A DNA stretch of 64,000 nt from Rallus limicola (Eukaryota > Chordata > Aves > Gruiformes > Rallidae): NCBI GenBank assembly GCA_022605955.1, contig JAKCOZ010000058.1, positions 868,001 to 932,000 on the forward strand, written 5' to 3'. The notes under the pieces were generated by a model that ran no database searches, had not been told where the DNA came from, and saw only the letters and a program-made list of their open reading frames with translations. This document shows positions 13,661 to 27,721 of the stretch, piece by piece (position 1 is the first letter of the stretch; the number at the start of each line of letters is the position of its first letter). The translations under genes were made by a program, and so were the position numbers.

Positions 13661-16600
13661 ACTATAAAATGGACTATAAAGCTCCGTGCTGGTTTCCTAA
13701 CATCAGCTTCCTTGCTTTTCCTGTCAAAAACCCATCTTGCATTCGCCTCAGGAGTTTCTGGATGCCAGAATAGCCACTTGAGTCCCTGGCCATAGGGATA
13801 TAATTTAATCCTGCTGTGAACTTCTTACACTGGGAACTGGAGCAGTTCCCAGCCTCCATCACAATGTAGACATGTCCTCCAAGAGCACTGAGCAAGCACA
13901 GCCTAGAATGCAGTGAAGAACCTAATCCTGAATGGGTAGCCATCCTCAACAGCAAAGAGCACAAACAGGTTTGTAGGTACATTAATCCCTAATGCATTTC
14001 TCTATCAGCAGGGCGAACAAAGTGCTAAGTCACACAGCTCTGGGTTGGTTGTATTCTTCTATATACCTACAGTTGGCACATGTATTCAGCCTACACAGTT
14101 GCCAAAAAGACAACTCTGTAACTTCCCAGGACTGATACTACAAACCCAAGTTATTTTCTGCGTTTAATTCTTTTACATTTTCTTTTGTAAAATTAAATAC
14201 AGAAACTCATGGATGCTATAATCTCATTTTTCAATATCAAACATTCCTTTGCTGGAAGATACAGATGTTAACCGTATCAAGGTAATTTGACCTTAACTAC
14301 ATGTCTTGTTTTTGATAACTGGTAATTAACTGAAAGATACAAGTTAGTATAAAGCCCATGCTGTGGAGGGAGCCTAATGTTGTAATAGAAAGCTTAACTT
14401 CACCTGCTGTATTCATTTACGGAATCTTAATGTGAGCTTTGGAATGATATACATATTCTCCTCCTCCTCCTCTCTTTCTTGCTCCCTGCCTTCCTTTCCT
14501 CTCCTCAATTTTTCCCTTTATTTTTTCCCAGAAGGTGGAACAAATAGGTCTTTTCTGGCTTGTTGTTCTGAACAATATAGCCACTTGCTCAGCTGAGGCA
14601 GGCAGCCCTCTCTCCTCTTCTATGGAAAGCGACTGTTGCTTTGCTTACCACACCTTTAATTTAGAGTAATGAAGCACTGTAAATATGTGATTACAGGCTA
14701 TAAAATCAGACCTTCCAATGCTTTAAATACCTGTTGGAGCCTTTTTATATTCTTAATACCTCTTATCACATTAAGAGGTTTAGCTACAGCTTCCATCAGA
14801 AATGGAAACATTTCACTAGCCCTGAGCAAGCCTTTGGGATGATTGCTGTCTCACTCTAGGATAATTTTCACACCACACACACTCAGAGAAATGATCACAC
14901 CATTATTATTTTTATTGTTTCTGAAAGGAAATAAGGAGTTGTGCGGTAAGTAAACATCCTCATAGAAGATTAGTGTATATAGTCTATGAGGATCCACATA
15001 TTGCAAGTAATGGTGGGAATCTGAACTGTGCATTTTATAAGCAAACATGACTATAATTCTGCAATTACTTCTGGAGTTGTCTAGTTCTGTTCTGTCGGTG
15101 AATTTCATAAACACTAGAAAGCAGATGACTGGGGAAAAAAAAGTTCTTTACAAGCTAATTCACAGGTGCCTAAAGAGATGCAAGAACCACAAGCTATCCA
15201 ACAGATACAGCAATAAAGCATAAGAAATGCATTTCTATAATGTGCGTGTAATATAGAATACATCTGTCAGTTACACACTTTATTCCTGTGTGCAAGAAGT
15301 GACATTCTGTAATTCTTTCAAGTCTCTTATCTTTTTTATATCAAAAAAAGAGAAAGCCTCCTTTTTTTCCTATGCAATCTCAGGGACTATGTCCACTTTA
15401 CTGGTAGCTTCCAGAGTGCAGGAAGATAGCAGCATTTATTCCATTAACTGACTCTGGGGCACAATATATTTTCTACCAAAAGCTTTATGAGACTTGTATG
15501 AATACTAAGCATTATATATAGGATGCAAAAATCAAAACAATTACTGTTCTGGACAAAAGGTTTGGACTTCCTCTAATGCATTCGTCAGTACAGGAGAGCC
15601 TGATTGGCTTTAATCCTTCCAAGACTCCAATAAAGAAATCAAAGCACTATGTCTCATGCTTACTCTATGACCTTTGGCGCAGAGAATGAGCAAAGGTCAA
15701 ACACAATTTGCTTCATGTGAGCTGAAGAGGTCTGCAAAATTGTGCTTTCATTTCCAGAGTCCTCACTGGAGGAGTCCTCAAGAATCAGATCTTTCCTTCA
15801 TGTTACCCACTGTCTGTACAGAGCTGCTGGGAGAGCCGGTAAGATAACAAATACTGTCATGCTGGCAGTCTGTGAGCCAACCCACAGCTCCAAGTCTCCT
15901 TTTTAACACATGTAAACAGCACCATCCCTCAGCTTTCTCAGTGCCTCTATGAAAACAGCATGTGGAGGCATGGTATCTACCTTCAACCGAACAACCTACA
16001 CAAGACTGAGTAACATTGGTAAGAAGGAGTCTTTTTTCTCTCCCCTCAAAGACTCTCATCCTCAGATTTTCTAACTGTGGTTTATTTAGTCTCATGCAGA
16101 TTCCTTGAAGCATTGCCCAAATAGCCACTGGAGCAAGAAAGCCCACTTGTGTGCATGTCTAGAAATAAACAGATTCAGGGAGGAGAGTATCACCTAAGTA
16201 TGGGTAGACACTGCCATGCTAGGAGTTTTATGCAGTTGGAAGCACAAATAGGAGAGGTATTTCCCTGTAATACTCTGCTTCCTATTCCAATAGCCTGCTG
16301 GATGCAGAGGTGAAAGTCCCTGTTCAGAAAAACAAACCTTCTTGGGGTTATTCTTAGCCATTGTAGAACTAACCCTTTTCTCTAATCCAAGCCTTCCTGC
16401 TTTTCACTGACACAGTTACACTCCAATTAATGATGTCACAACATTCAGAGCAGCTAAGTCTCTCCTATAAGATTACAAGTACAAGAGCAAAAACTGATCA
16501 CGCTCTCATTAGTTTCAGAACCAATTTTTTTTTCCTTTCTGTTGAGCCTTCCCTTGACAAATTTCTGTCCACCCACAAGCACAAACAAATGAGCAAACAA

Positions 16601-18103
16601 CAACAAAAATCTTGTGACTGAAACAATCAGTTTCTTTCTCCAAACTGGAAAGGAGTTGACTAAGACCATTAATTTCAAAATATTTCTTGAGATACACAGA
16701 TATCACAGTTACATAGGCTATGCAAGTGCTACAGTGGATAGCCTCCAAATTACACAGTCTTAGATGAGAGCATAAAAAAATTAAGTAATCTACATGAGTC
16801 CTGCTGCAATAGTTAAAGAGGAAAGACTGGCCCTTTCATCCTAGAGAAATCAGTTTATAGTAACTAGGTCAGATTAGTGGCTAGGAAGGGATTACTTTTA
16901 GAAACCTTATGAAAAACAAAGTTGTAAGCAGAGTCAGTGGTTGAGATTTGTGTGTCCCTCGTGGTAGGGATAAGCAGAGCCTCCATACTGCCCTTCATCA
17001 GAAAGCGCGTAAGCTAGGAAAAAGTGGACCCAAGGAGATTTTCTGTTTTTAAAATATTCAGGGAATGTTCAATTTCATAGGATAAGGCTGCAGTCACTTT
17101 CAGACTCAAGCATGCTGCGGATGAACTGCCAGCTACCGAAGCTTCCAAATAATGACTCAACTCATTAAAAGAAACTCAGTCACTGTCAAAACCTCTGAGT
17201 AAGAGCTCAAATATCTGAAGACATCCCTCTTTTCCTTGTGGCTTTCCAAGTACTTGAAGTTGGTTCATGGCAAATGAGGGGTTGCTTGTTTGGTTCTGTT
17301 TTCAATAGGTAACACAGCTTAAACTGGGAGGTAGAGTGGACCATACAGGTACAAGTCAGTATACACAATTTTTGTCTTTCCTGATGAAACCCAATCTAGT
17401 TTTGGGACAACTCTGTGGGAAAGTGTTTTATTTATGACTGATTCATAGTTATTATATAAAGCCTTCTGCTTTTCCAAATGGGTCTTGTGAGGGGATTTTA
17501 ATAATACATAGTGACCCCAAGAGGGATAGGTTACAGTGCTATTAATACATCAGAACATGAACATCTTTCATGTAGGAATGGATATTGTGGACCTCTCTCT
17601 CTATAAATTGCCAGCTGGGTAACAATTTTAAGAGACCAGAAAAGAAACACATCACTGTTTTGTAACACAAACTTCTGAAACCCCCCTGACTAATTTTCTC
17701 AGCTGTTTTTATCTTTTCTAGATAAAACTATTTACAGATTAAAGTAATTTTACATAAATATTTGATGCTAGACTTCATTATGAATCTGGGTTTAGTAACA
17801 GAGACTAAGACAGAACATTTCACAGGCAGCATTTTCCAATACAAAATCATTTAGGCATCTGCCGGCTGCAAGAATAAACGTCTCTACCAACTTGTCAGAG
17901 CCTGTCAGGCCTATAATTATGTTCTACAGCATTAAAGAAAACTACTTTTGATTGTGTGGGGATGAATTGCAAAAACAATAACACCAAATTATGAAGACTA
18001 CAAGCAGAACAAACTCAGTGGGAATGTGCACACTGTTTACTGACAAAGGCCCCCTTATCTGTTGTTGTGTCTCATCCCATCCATCTGTGTCATGTTGTTC
18101 CAC
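13661..18103. other. Unique non-coding sequence
   Basis: No exon is recognised. Positions about 14,457-14,530 are a pyrimidine-rich tract that starts with CTCCTCCTCCTC units. The minus-strand 122-codon frame at 15,778-16,146 has no recognisable domain and is treated as chance. A notable inverted repeat at 15,668-15,699 is listed separately. Confidence 0.55.
15668..15699. promoter_or_regulatory. Inverted pair of nuclear-receptor-like half sites
   Basis: TGACCTTTG (15,668-15,676) and CAAAGGTCA (15,691-15,699) form a perfect 9-bp inverted repeat with a 14-bp spacer. Each arm holds an AGGTCA hexamer extended by the CAA type of flank seen in binding sites of orphan nuclear receptors such as HNF4, COUP-TF and ERR. 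The hexamers are everted, 20 bp apart. The motif is seen directly; binding is inference, and AGGTCA-like hexamers are common by chance. Confidence 0.3.
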
Positions 18104-18120
18104 ACCCCACCCCCCCACCC
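18104..18120 (-). other. G-quadruplex-forming motif
   Basis: The plus strand holds C runs of 4, 7 and 3 separated by single A residues, so the minus strand has the pattern G3-T-G7-T-G4. The G7 run can be split into two G3 tracts, which satisfies the usual four-tract quadruplex rule with one-base loops. No gene or promoter is seen next to it. Confidence 0.6.
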
Positions 18121-19205
18121 TCTGAAGGTGTGCATGGACCCTGGCAACTGTTACCTCTCCTATATCATCCTACTGCAAAGGATTTCTATTGCAAAGCTAA
18201 TATGCACCTCCCCTCCTACAGGGATTCCAATACCTCAGCATATCACTGATTGCCTACAGCTGTCCCACCTGACACTGCTACATCACAAGGTCTTAGGAGC
18301 TGAAGAAAGTTGTATTAGGTCAGCTGCTCAGTGGAAGTCCTCCAAATAATATATTTAGCACTGGCAATTTAGGAGGTGACAATATTTTCTGTATATGGCA
18401 ACCTGGTCACCGTTCCCACTCAGTTGATTCAAGGGTGTGTTTTGAAATCCTCACTGGAGTTTCAGCTGTAAGTGGTACTCGCCTTACTTCTCATCCCAAT
18501 ATGTTCAGTACCACTGGTTTGTACTGCCATGGAACTTTCACATTCAACTTCCTTTGCACCTCAGACAGCTGGCTACATGTAAATTGTAATAGGATATGAG
18601 GAAGCTGCTCGCAAACCTACAAAGGTATAGTTACAAGTTCAGTATTTACTGACTTCAAAGAACAAGGGCAAATACACCTTTTGTTAAAATGTATATTTAA
18701 ACTGAAATATGAACCAAAAGGAACATTTAAACCCAAAGAATCCATTTTTCAGCTTGTAAATCCAAAAGACCTTTGGCTTCCCCGGCTTTATTATTATACC
18801 TACACAAAACCTGCATCTCTCACTTGTGGAAGGCAAAGAGAAGGTACCGAAAGAATTAGTAGTTGTATTGCTTGTCATTAGCATGGTAGTGATATATGTT
18901 ACCCATAAATGGCAGAATATATGCCAATTGCTTAACAACTCAAAGACTAAACACTATACTTAACCTAAACACTTGGAAAAAATGTCAATTTCCTGCATTA
19001 AAACCTTTGTTTTATCCACACTCCAGAAATAATCATCACTCTCAGTAAAAAATTAATTTCAAAGCTATGCTCTTAGCATGACTTTGTCTTGTCTACTATT
19101 TAAGTTCTTTAGAAAAACTACCCTGCCCTTGGAAAAAAAAAAATAATCAAAAACTACACCACCAAAAAAATCACATAGTAAAGGCTTCTGTGTCCACATT
19201 GACAT
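18121..19205. other. Unique non-coding sequence
   Basis: No gene or named repeat is recognised. A short A11 run lies near 19,133-19,143, followed by another A-rich patch (CCACCAAAAAAATCAC). Confidence 0.55.
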
Positions 19206-19291
19206 TAAATGACATCAGATTTGTTTTTTTTAAAGAACATCATAGAAATAAATGACATCAGATTTGTTTTTTTTAAAGAACATCATAGAAA
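19206..19291. repeat. Perfect 43-bp tandem duplication
   Basis: Two adjacent copies, 19,206-19,248 and 19,249-19,291, appear identical over all 43 bases, including an internal T8 run. Each begins TAAATGACATCAG and ends ACATCATAGAAA; a further TAAA after the second copy repeats the first bases of the unit. The lack of any difference, even in the homopolymer, suggests a recent duplication or ongoing copy-number change. Confidence 0.95.
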
Positions 19292-22200
19292 TAAAAAGTG
19301 TGACACTACATTAAGCAGCAGACAGAGTTTAGTTTTGCCAAAACCCCCATGACACTAAGATGAGCAAAGAAAACCCTCAGGAAGTCAGACCAAAGAAAAA
19401 CATTCAGCCTTTTATCTCCATCTTCAGACTGTCATTCACCTGGAGCCTTGTTCCTCTTGCACAGAATTCAGTGGGAAAAAAAATATCTCAACTGACTTCG
19501 GTCAAAATCAAATTAGTCTGCTCACACCCAAGACCTCAGAGTAATCTTTTCCCCCCCCCCAAGAGAGCTATCATTCAAGACCGGTTCCATATGCTCTTGC
19601 TTTGTTATGATTCTGCCTGTACTTATAAGTTCTGTTACAGAGTTCTTCTAAAAAGATAAACATTATTTTCCCATTTTTAAAGTCAGAACTATAATCAATT
19701 CAATCCTGAAACAAAAGAAAAAAGATCTACAACAGTAGCTGGACAGAATATCCAGTGTGAGAAAGATTTTATTTTCTTGAGAGCTCTTCTCATTCTCTGC
19801 TGTGTTGGCTGATTTTCAGTCTTGGCAGAGTCGAAACACTGCTCACAGCTATGTACTTTCAATTTCTTTTTTGTTGTTTCATCACCCACCAAAACGTTTT
19901 ATGGCTTCACATCCTCCTATACCTGAGCAATACACCTTATTTTCAAAATACCCTCAGAACTAAAAATAAGGGCCAGTGTTTTTTACAGTAGAAACTGCTG
20001 AACATGCCAGAAATCTATGACCAGCTTAAGGGAAACAATGCTTAAATGGGGAAAAAAGCTTTTCTCCATTCCTTTTAACAGCAGCTGAAGAGGATAATTT
20101 CATCAAGTGGTCTGATTGTTGTAGCAATCCATACGGCTGCACACTGAGTCACTAGTCAAAGGTCATTTGAATGGAAGCAGCCCTGCTCTTCCAAACACAA
20201 GCCTGCCTCAGCACAGAAATGGGCAGAAGCAATCTGTAGGAAGCTGTCAATATTTTCTGTATTTCATTTAATGGAGAGATAAGCTCATACTTGACCTATC
20301 TCCAATCATCCAGCCACCTCTTTTCTCCCAAAAGTACTGTTTCTTTTATATGGAAAAGAAGGCCAGGCAATGGCTACCACATGACTATCATTTGCAGTAT
20401 ACAACATGTCCTCCAGCCACATCAGGGCAGATTTAAGGACTCTGCCTTTCCCTCTTCTCATCCCTGCTCCATCTAAAGTCCCCACAGCATCTAATCCATC
20501 CTTCCCAAGCTTATTCCCACCTGTGTCAAGCACAATCAGCTGCCAAAGATATCCCTTCCCACAACACTGAAGAGCTCTGCCACTTCTGCCACTGCTGGGA
20601 ACACCGAGGGAACTTGCTGATCCTAAGGTACCCAGTGAGATCTGTCCTCCCTTCTATACTTCTCTCTCTCAGAACCACAGCAGAAGTGCCAACAACAGTA
20701 GCAGACAGTATGCTCAAGCAGGCAGAGAGGTGCTAAAGTGCTCAGATAATGTATTCTGCCCAAATGGCTATTCCCTGTCTCCTTTGAGTAAAAATTAGTA
20801 AGTTGAATGGAAGTGTTTTCAATGAGTAATCAGGCCCATTGGTATATGTGATCATAACTATTTTATTCCAGGAGAAACTATTCTGCCATTTTCTCATATG
20901 GAATTATATTAAATGCAGCACAAGATTCCCAGCTTTTTGGTGGAGAAGAGATAGGATTAATCTTTATTGCAGGCCTGTAACCAAGCCAGTCAACCAGGTT
21001 TCTGGCTTTGGTGGTTTGTTTTTTTTTTTTTTTTTAAAGTAAGGGGCAAGTAAAACACTTCTAGGTTAAGATTCAAATAATTCAAATTATTTGAGATATC
21101 TACCTTCTAGTAGATGAATCTCATTATAGACACAGACTACTGAGTCCTACCCTATATGAGCTGGGCAATGAAGTACAAATGGGTACACTGGGTTATGGAG
21201 ACATCCGTGCTTAGCTCTGCTGTTTGTTTAGATGAGGCTGCTAAACACTGAAATTGACATTTCAGTAATCATTCAGAAAACACCCTCAGTGGAACAGTTG
21301 AATATTTATATCTTAGCAACTGTTCTATGTAAGGCTCATTTTCTAGAAAATCAGGAATAAAACCTTTTAAAGATATTACCGTGGGTTCTGGTGGGTGGGG
21401 TTTTTTTTATTTTAAACTGGTATCTATGATATTTCAGCTAGGTCAACCGAATTGTAAACTAGCCTCAAAAGAGACTTTGGATTTTAAGGAAGAATTACAT
21501 TTTAATTAAATCTCAGAGTAGCATGAAGAACACAGGAATGGATCTCAATTTTGCAACTGTGCTGTGGTCAAACTGTCATTATATAAAGATACACAATATA
21601 AATTGAGAATGCAACCTGTATTTCTCATTCTACTGCATGTGCAGCTTTATCCTGTGGGTATTTTACATGGGAGCTAGAAGCTGAATGTTATTTTGCTACT
21701 ACAAGTCTAATTAGGAAGGTAGAAAATGTACCAGTCACAGAAAAAAAAAAAGCACACCATCTGAGCAGAACACTTATTTCTCAAAAGGGGTGGTGGTAAT
21801 TAAAGCAGAGATTGGTGACCTTGGCTGGAATATTTGACAACATGCAAATATTCTAGGAAATATAGTCAGGAAAAATGTATGAGACTGATGTGGAAGGCTT
21901 AGCTTTGGGCTTTTGGTACATAAATACAGTGACAGACACAGAGGTTAAAAGAAAACACAACCAAAGGTAGAGGGAAGTAAAGCAAGAACAGTCTGGTTTA
22001 AGAGTCACAAGAGGTGATGTGGATAGAGCTATTTGAACAAATACATTCATTAAATGTTCTTTTCTGATTAAAGAGGTAAGTCACACAGGCAACGCTGTTG
22101 ATACAACACTGCACAGTGAGGAAGCTGTCATGCCATTACAATCAGCACTTGCTATCTGCTACTATCTGCTTACTAATAGTTCAGCAATGCACATTTCCTT

Positions 22201-25200
22201 CTGTTTCAGTAGGAGTATATATAAATTGCTATTGACATATTGAAGTCTTGATGGAGTTGATTGGTATGAAATATGGGATTCTGTAATTCTGCCGAGCAGA
22301 CTGAGTACGCTAAGCCTGGAATAGTGTAAACAAAGGATAGAACTAGTAAAAAATGGGAAGTGCAGTACTGTCATTTGATATTTCAGCACCGCTTTTTATC
22401 AAAGAAGTGTGCCAAAACTCAGTCAAAAAGCCAAAACATCATGCATATTTTGTAGAACATGAAGTACAAGAAAACTTCAACTAGAAATGCCAATATTTTT
22501 CATTAAGATGTTAATGTCAAATTAAAACTCAAAGCTATACTTTGAATAAAAGCATTTTTTCCATGGAATATGAGCCTCTTAATGCAACACAGTGTTCAAA
22601 GGGGATCACAAGAGAGAGCGCCCCAAGAAAAGGCCTAACCTAGGAAAAGAACAGGGACACGTACCACCTGAATATGAACACTCACAAGGAATCCCCGCAA
22701 TTCAAGTGAGCGAAGATTAACACCAAAATTACCTGAAACACATTGGTTTATAGTTTCCACCGTGAGAAAAAAAATTAGTAGACAATTGCTAATGTCTCAG
22801 GAAAAGAAGTACATGTGCTTCACAACATAATCTCCCCACATAATCCATCATTTTCCCCAAAAATATACAGAGTGGAAGAGTTTCCCCAATTGCATCAGAA
22901 GTAGGTGTCAGAGAAGGGTCAGGCAGGGCCAACAGTGATATCAAAGGGGGCTGTTGCTTCCTCCTTCCCCAGGACACCCTCTGCAGAGATGCCCAACAGC
23001 TCACCTGTTGGGTGAGGCTGTGTCACCATGCAGCTTTAACCTAAACAGCAGCAGCTGCCAGCTCCGGGCACAGCATCTTTCCCAAAAGGTGACTGCTATT
23101 TGGAGCACCTCTTTCATGCAGGGTACAACTAAAATTGCTCTTGCCAAAATTGTCATCTTTGAAATAGTTTATCTCCAGGCACCAGGAAAAGGGGTTTGGA
23201 ATTTGCTTCATCTGATGCATATTGTGAGTCACACAGCAGCTTATGTTTCTTCATGTAGACTTTCAGAAGCCAGGCTGATGTTTGTTAATTACCTGTAAGC
23301 CCTGTTTTCTGTCAACATGTGTTTTCCATTATTGTCACTAGATGTTATTTTATCCAGTGCCTTAATTTTTTTACCTTTTTATTTTCTCTCTTCCCCTAGA
23401 AAATTTGCTGTGCTGCTTTTCTGTGAAAGCCCTGTATTTTGCATCCTCTGTTCAACATGCTATTTGTTGGGATTGCGTGGGTCCCTGGCTAGGTTCTTTC
23501 ATCTCTAGGATATGTAACAGGAGGTTGAGAGCCCCCTCTCTCTCTGATGTTAAAGGAGAATTAGATGTAGTGGGTTTTACCCAGTTGTGACCCCCTTAAG
23601 TAAATCTCAGACCATATCAGCCCACAGACCGAAAATGTCTCCATTTCATCACAAAAGTGAAACAACTTGGCACTTCAGCTTTCCTCACGCAGCACTGCGA
23701 CCACAGTAATTTAGGCTGGTGCGTGCTGGGGAAATGAGGAGAGATGAAGATTTTTCCTAAGACCTGTGACAGCAGATCACAAATGATCTCCCTCCCCCTT
23801 ACAGGTAAAGAAACAAAGTCAATCAGGGCCTGCACTTACAAACAATTGATTTACCTTGCTTAGTATCAATATCAACTATTAATTGTAGGCTTACAGGCCC
23901 AGCAGTGGCAGCACTAATCAAATCCTGTACACTCCCTGTAGCAAATCACCTGCAGCTGTTGTTCAAGAGCAATACAATCCCACTGACCACCACTTACAAC
24001 ATCTGGGAGACATTGTGAACCTAGCCAGGGACATTTGCTTTTAGGTAAAGCAATTTCCTTTAGGAAAAAGCAATTAAGTTTTGGGCCCTTCCATACTCTG
24101 CAATACCCCACAGAACCAGGTTAGGAAGCATGCAGATGTCAAAAAAATAGGATTTATGCATTGAGTTGCAACCACCTACAGAGTGGGCGCGGGCAAGGGG
24201 AGCAGCAGCAGAAGTAATATCCCCCTCCTCCCTCACTAGGTACAGGGATTAGTATTCAGGAGGCATTTGCTCATTTGCAATGCTGGTCCAAGGCTGGAAA
24301 GCTTTTTTTTTTTTTTTTTGTTTTAAATCTCTCCAACACTTCCCCTTCCCTATTATTTATTCTGTGTATGCTTCAAAACATTTATGTCAGACTGACTCTT
24401 AATTCTGCCTGGAGGAAGCGGCACATGAGACATGTAGTACAGGATCCAAGATCTCCTCTGTTTTCTTTTACTGTATATAGCAGCGGCTCTCACATAGCCC
24501 TCAAGATCAGTGGAATTTAAGGAAGATAGTGGACAAATTGAAGGTATAGGTGTCAGAGTATATATTTTACCCTTCTTCAGGGCTGTCACCAAATAATTGC
24601 TGAGGAGTTTTTTAAAGGGGAGAATGTGCCAATACATTTTTTTCTATACACTTTAAAGTGCTGCATATGAATAAAAAAGTATTGCAAAAGGTATTTCTTT
24701 AGCCTAATCCTAGTTCCACTGCAGCATTTCAGATATAAAATGCCATTAAAGTATAGAGTGAAATCTATTGCCCCAACATCATAACTCCACAAATGCAAAT
24801 CCTGGTTGTCTTGGAGTCTTGGTCTTCAACAGTATGCATAACTGCAGTATGTAAAACTGGTAGCAGCTAACAGGTAGATAACTGAACATAATATAACCTT
24901 TCAAGTGTTCAGTAGTTTTCAGTGGTCAGGGAAAAAATTCCTTTTTCAGAGGCTGAAACTTTGCCCACAAAAGGGGACTGAGCTATACTTGTGAAAGTCG
25001 AGTACCATTATTGCACACTCAGTACCTTGTGAAAAGAGAGGTAAGATGGCTGTGTTATGTTCCCAGAAAGCTCAGTCTTGTACCTGAGACCAGAGTTCCT
25101 CAACAGGTTTTAATCAGATTCTCTTTTTTTTTCCTCTACTGGCAGAGAAACTCAGGAACATAAGGTTGGATTCAAGTGCAACATATACCTCTCCGGACAG

Positions 25201-27721
25201 TTGGATAAAAGTCAACTTTGGTCTGTGTAACCAAGCCTGAGCTCCAACACAGCTGCCAAAAGCAATACAGACCTATCCATGGTTAAACGCATCGTAGAGT
25301 AACTTGGTGATCAAGTAGCTATATTGCAAAGCTATAGCTTTGCAGTGTGGCAGGCATGACAAAAAACAAAGGGGGGGGGAACCACACATTAATCAAGATA
25401 TGGAGCTTATTTAAATGTATACACATACCAAATAGTATATATCTCTCTTTGCCTGACTCCTGACTTCCCTGCAACGTTATTAATATACGATATATGCATA
25501 TGAATCAGTGCTAGAACTTCATGCAGCTATTACAGAAATATATCTGAAACGCTCCCTTGGCCTGTTTTAGAATGTGAAAGACAAACAAAATGGGTGAAAA
25601 TATGATTCTTTCACATTTGGGAATATTTACCGAATAGTTTATATATTCTGAATGAATCTTATGTAAGAGTCAACATGTTCAAACAACTAAAAATAGGTCT
25701 GACAAACTTTGCTGAGCAAATTTACAATATTTCTTTGAATTTTATTCTTTAACCCATTAAAGACTTTGTTTTACCTATTTCCTACAGCTTTTATAGGCCT
25801 CCTTCTAACAGTCTGAAGCCCACCAGTATTTCTAGGGATTTAAGCAGGATCATAGAGATCTACATCTCAGTGCCTGAAGTGGGATTATACCCATTTACTT
25901 TAAAAAAAACCCAGCAATACAAACAAAAAGCATATCCCAAATATGTTAAGAGGAAGAAACTGTATACATGACCTACCATTCTGCCATTAACAAACTGCTT
26001 GAGCAAATCAATGGGCTATCCAGATGCAGCAAGCTAGATTGAGAGGATGCCATTGGATATAGCTGTTTTTTGCCCAAGGGAACAGGTGCCACTGTATCAA
26101 TACTCAAAAGAAAGAATCAAGTTCAGAAGTAACAATCTGCCAAAATCCAGACAAATGACATACAGAACAATATAAAATTTTGTGTGCAGTTTGGAGCCAT
26201 TGTTTCCAATTACATCTTTATTAGTCAAAAATCATATTATAAGCATTCTTACAGGCATTTATACATCTTATTTAGAACAAAAATCTGAACAATGGAAGAA
26301 ATAATTTTTGGTTTAGATAAGTAAAAATTTCAGTAGAGGATTCAACCACTGCCCTCAACACCCTTTATGGTCTTTTCAAAAATCCCTATGCCACAACTCC
26401 AATAACCAACAAAAAGGGGGAAAAAGAAAAAAAAGTAAAGTAGCAAAACTAATGATTAAACTACAATGGCTTCTCTGTGCCTTGATGTCATAGATCAAGC
26501 AGGGACTCCTTTCCTAGGAGGTATGTTCTAGTTTAAGCTTAATTGATAGGGGACATCACTCTGGAATTCTGCAGCCCGTGTAAGTCCAGACATCACAGTA
26601 AATATACTCAATGATCTTAATCTTTCATCTATGAGTATAAATACAATGGACTAACATCCCCTCATACAACTCCCAGAGTTCTAAATGTCTATGACAGACT
26701 TGCATATATTACCTCAACAGTGAGGGGGCAAAAAAGGGGGTTTTACTCCACATGCTGAAGATTAAGAAACCTATGCAAGTCTGCCCAGCTAAGCAACTTT
26801 ACCTCCCTCCTCTTTTATACCACTGCTACCTATAACGAGAAAACATTACAATGAAAGACTAATTTTCTTAGCCAAGTAGTCTCAAAGTAGAGAAAATTTC
26901 ACAAAAAAAAACCCACAGATATGAATATGTCTGAAAAGCAACAAGAGATTTGACTGAAGAGTACAGGGCTGATACATTTATTAAATATCAAAAGCCCTTC
27001 CTGCCCACAAACCACTGCCACCCCCAAACAGCTTTAAGGTGTAGCCTCACCTAGAGTTCAAAGCACAGTACTCTCAAAGCAACAAAGCCATTACTAGACC
27101 ACACTCCTCATCTTCTCAGTTTCTATTTCTAGCCTCGCTAGCAATGCTGGGAAGATTTATAGATATTCTCAGAAGATCGTGCACTCTTTCAGATAAGTAC
27201 TGCTCATACAGAACTGATTCGCAGCACAGACAAAAATGAAAAAAACCCAAAACATGATACAAGGGACTCATGTTCCCCCCAGAAAACAGTAATTGTATTG
27301 GATAAAAACTGTTGTTATGTGATATTTAGACAGAAGAGTTACCAGTGGTTTTTCAGAGAGAGGGAAGAAGATTTTCTAGTACCTTATGTTATTAGTAACA
27401 TTTGCTGCAGAATAAAGAGCAGCATTTACTTAAAAATTTGAAGTTACCTTACAAAACATACTTCCAGAAATAATTGCCTTCTTCCTTGAAATACATCACC
27501 TCTGGAGCGCAAAATTGACAGCATGACTGTACATACACAAGAAGCTGGTTCAAGACAGAACTGCACATTGGCAGGAAAGAGGTCCATAACCTCAATAACA
27601 CTGTCTCAAAATGTACCCTCAATAATGCAAAGGGCATGGTCATGGTTTAATCCTGTATGGAGCTAACACATGCACTACTCCGCTATGAAAATGCATTAGA
27701 GGTGGCAACAAAGGGTCTAGT
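19292..27721. other. Unique non-coding sequence with homopolymer runs
   Basis: No exon or named repeat is recognised over about 8.4 kb. Simple sequence seen: C10 at 19,551-19,560, T17 at 21,019-21,035, T17 at 24,303-24,319 and a G9 run near 25,371-25,379. A single CAAAGGTCA half site lies at 20,157-20,165. Open frames of up to 114 codons (22,954-23,298) show no family resemblance. Confidence 0.55.

Noticed and set aside
15778..16146. 122-codon open frame on the minus strand
   Set aside because: No recognisable motif, no plausible splice or promoter context, and codon use looks random.
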